6,110 nucleotides of DNA from NCBI GenBank assembly GCA_031266315.1, contig JAISBG010000281.1:1-6110 (forward strand), read 5' to 3'. Shown in pieces: positions 4,594 to 6,110 of this stretch. This DNA is from Planctomycetaceae bacterium. GTDB lineage: Bacteria > Planctomycetota > Planctomycetia > Pirellulales > Thermoguttaceae. Within the stretch, counting starts at the first letter, position 1, and every line of letters begins with the position of its first letter. The notes below the pieces were generated by a model, which was not told where the DNA came from, ran no database searches, and saw nothing but the letters and a program-made list of their open reading frames with translations. A program made the translations under genes and the position numbers.

Positions 4594-4628
4594 CACTATC
4601 CACTATCAACTCTCCACTATTAACTATG
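4594..4628 (+). repeat. Degenerate heptamer tandem repeat running into the nadB start codon
   Basis: Five 7-bp units follow one another: CACTATC, CACTATC, AACTCTC, CACTATT and AACTATG. The first two are identical and the last contains the ATG chosen for nadB. There is no Shine-Dalgarno sequence in the tract. Confidence 0.7.
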
Positions 4629-6110
4629 TCCCGTTATCTTGTTCCGTTTCATCCGAAGCGTCATCCGCATTTTTTTACTGATGTGTTGGTGATCGGTGGA
4701 GGTTTAGCCGGATTTCGTGCGGCGTTGGCGGTTGAGCCGGAGTTGCAGGTTCTTTTGATTTGCAAGAACGGACTCGAAAACTCCAACAGTGTTCATGCTC
4801 AAGGCGGAATTGCCAGCGTTTGGGCGAAAACCGATACAACCGAAGAACATATCGACGACACGCTTATTGCCGGCGGTGAACTTTGTGAGCGTGCGGTTGT
4901 TGAACATGTGGTGCGTTGCGGTCCTGACGAAATCCGAAATTTGATCGCAATCGGTACGCAATTCGATAAGAAAGCCGACGGCGAAATCTTGCTTGGTCGT
5001 GAAGGCGGACACCGCAGTGACCGGATTTTGCACGCCAACGGTGATTCGACCGGCAAGGAGTTGATTCGGTCAATGATTGAAGAGATTAAACGCCGCCCTA
5101 ATATTCGGATTTGGGAAAATACGTTTGCACTTGATTTATTGACGGCGGAAAATAGTTGTCGCGGGGCGATTGTGTATTGGAAAAAACACGATGAAAAGGA
5201 ACTCATCTGGGCAAAACAAACCATTCTTGCGAGCGGTGGTATTGGTCAACTTTATCGGGAAACCACCAATCCTGAAATTGCCACCGGTGACGGAATTGCA
5301 ATGGCGTACCGTGCGGGAGCCGAAATCCGTGATATGGAATTTGTCCAATTTCACCCGACGGTTTTGTACATTGCCGGCAGCAGCCGCAGTTTGATTTCGG
5401 AGGCAATGCGTGGGGAAGGGGCATTGCTGATTGACCGGAAGGGTGACCGGTTTATGCCTGATTATGATGAACGTGCGGAGTTGGCACCGCGTGATGTGGT
5501 GAGCCGGAGTATTGTGCGGCAAATGGAAAAAACCAATTCGCCGAATGTTTATCTTGATTTAACGCACAAACCAGCGGATTGGATTTACTCGCGTTTCCCC
5601 AGTATTGCGGCAACGTGCCAGCATTTTGGGATTGATATTGCGAAAGACCGGATTCCGGTTCGTCCCGGAGCGCATTATTCGATGGGCGGTGTTTTGGTGG
5701 ATATTAACGGTCAAAGTTCGCTGAATGGTCTTTGGGCGGTTGGCGAAGTGTCGAGTACGGGTTTGCACGGAGCCAACCGGCTTGCTTCAAACAGTTTGCT
5801 CGAAGCCCTTGTGTTTGGCGAATCGTCGGGGCGTTTGGCGTCAAAGGCGGCTCAAATGATGCCCAACGATTATCAAGTTGAACCGATTGAAAATTCGCCG
5901 TTGCCGCCGTTTGACCCGATTCGCCGGCAATTCCGCACACTTCTTGATTTGGCGGACATTCGCAATGCGTTAAAGAGTTTACTGTGGCGAACAGCCGGAG
6001 TTGTCCGCAATGAAGACGGATTACGTGGGGCGTTGCAAGACACGCTCCATTGGTCGGGTTATGTCTTTTCGCAACAATTCCAGTCAATGGAAGGCTGGGA
6101 AATTCAAAAC
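4626..6110 (+). CDS. nadB: L-aspartate oxidase, 3' end beyond the window
   Basis: 495 codons run open to the window edge; about 40-50 more are expected (E. coli NadB has 540). NadB is an FAD enzyme that oxidises L-aspartate to iminoaspartate, the first step of de novo NAD synthesis, for use by quinolinate synthase NadA. Visible motifs: VIGGGLAG (22-29) for the FAD ADP moiety, SVHAQGGIA (55-63), REGGH (125-129), HANGDSTGKEL (136-146), EFVQFHPT (238-245), SEAMRGEGA (258-266), LAPRDVVSRSI (286-296), RPGAHYSMGGV (346-356) and GLHGANRLASNSLLEALVFG (379-398). R289 and H350 fit the active-site arginine and histidine. The HPT, MRGEG and RPGAHYSMGG set favours NadB over succinate dehydrogenase flavoprotein. 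I chose 4626 because SRYLVPF..H is the usual planctomycete start. An in-frame ATG at 4578 has a better SD (AGGAAG, 4564-4569) but would add 16 residues made of repeat sequence. Confidence 0.96.
   Translation, partial: MSRYLVPFHPKRHPHFFTDVLVIGGGLAGFRAALAVEPELQVLLICKNGLENSNSVHAQGGIASVWAKTDTTEEHIDDTLIAGGELCERAVVEHVVRCGPDEIRNLIAIGTQFDKKADGEILLGREGGHRSDRILHANGDSTGKELIRSMIEEIKRRPNIRIWENTFALDLLTAENSCRGAIVYWKKHDEKELIWAKQTILASGGIGQLYRETTNPEIATGDGIAMAYRAGAEIRDMEFVQFHPTVLYIAGSSRSLISEAMRGEGALLIDRKGDRFMPDYDERAELAPRDVVSRSIVRQMEKTNSPNVYLDLTHKPADWIYSRFPSIAATCQHFGIDIAKDRIPVRPGAHYSMGGVLVDINGQSSLNGLWAVGEVSSTGLHGANRLASNSLLEALVFGESSGRLASKAAQMMPNDYQVEPIENSPLPPFDPIRRQFRTLLDLADIRNALKSLLWRTAGVVRNEDGLRGALQDTLHWSGYVFSQQFQSMEGWEIQN

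Noticed and set aside
4704..6087. Long minus-strand open frames (up to 141 residues) opposite nadB
   Set aside because: All are antisense to an unmistakable nadB reading frame that runs through the window edge; none resembles a known family.

Overview
The window looks like chromosomal DNA from a member of the Planctomycetota with a fairly low G+C content and loosely packed genes. I infer this from memory of the families, not from a search. The RuvA, the DUF58 protein and the start of the L-aspartate oxidase all read like planctomycete versions. Intergenic spaces are long and AT-rich, several starts lack a Shine-Dalgarno sequence, and the spaces are full of palindromic repeats.

Layout. The left edge holds the first nine codons of a minus-strand gene (1-27) with its own promoter-like sequence. 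Positions 229-470 hold a compound repeat made of two facing copies of a structured element. ruvA (502-1116, minus) follows, probably on a leaderless transcript. A 282-bp nested palindrome (1191-1472) with 39-bp inverted ends fills the space up to the stop of a DUF58/von Willebrand-like gene (1488-2519, minus). A gene of unknown function (2645-3130, plus) diverges from it. A 375-bp AT-rich stretch with two hairpins leads to csrA (3506-3709, plus), which ends in a probable intrinsic terminator. A second copy of the structured repeat (3916-4100) precedes a small hydrophilic gene (4227-4502, plus). A third, partial copy and a heptamer tandem repeat then run into the start of nadB (from 4626, plus), which continues past the right edge.

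The genes do not form one pathway. They are separate units: DNA repair (ruvA), a probable MoxR-partner protein (DUF58), a post-transcriptional regulator (csrA), the first step of NAD synthesis (nadB) and two unknowns. The most interesting content is between the genes. One repeat family occurs as four copies or part-copies in 6 kb. Its complete copies carry two tandem hairpins whose stems have paired, compensating changes. A second, unrelated palindromic element looks like a MITE. A partial tandem duplication inside the DUF58 gene accounts for part of an unusual insertion. No CRISPR array, tRNA, rRNA, transposase gene or recognisable defence system is visible.
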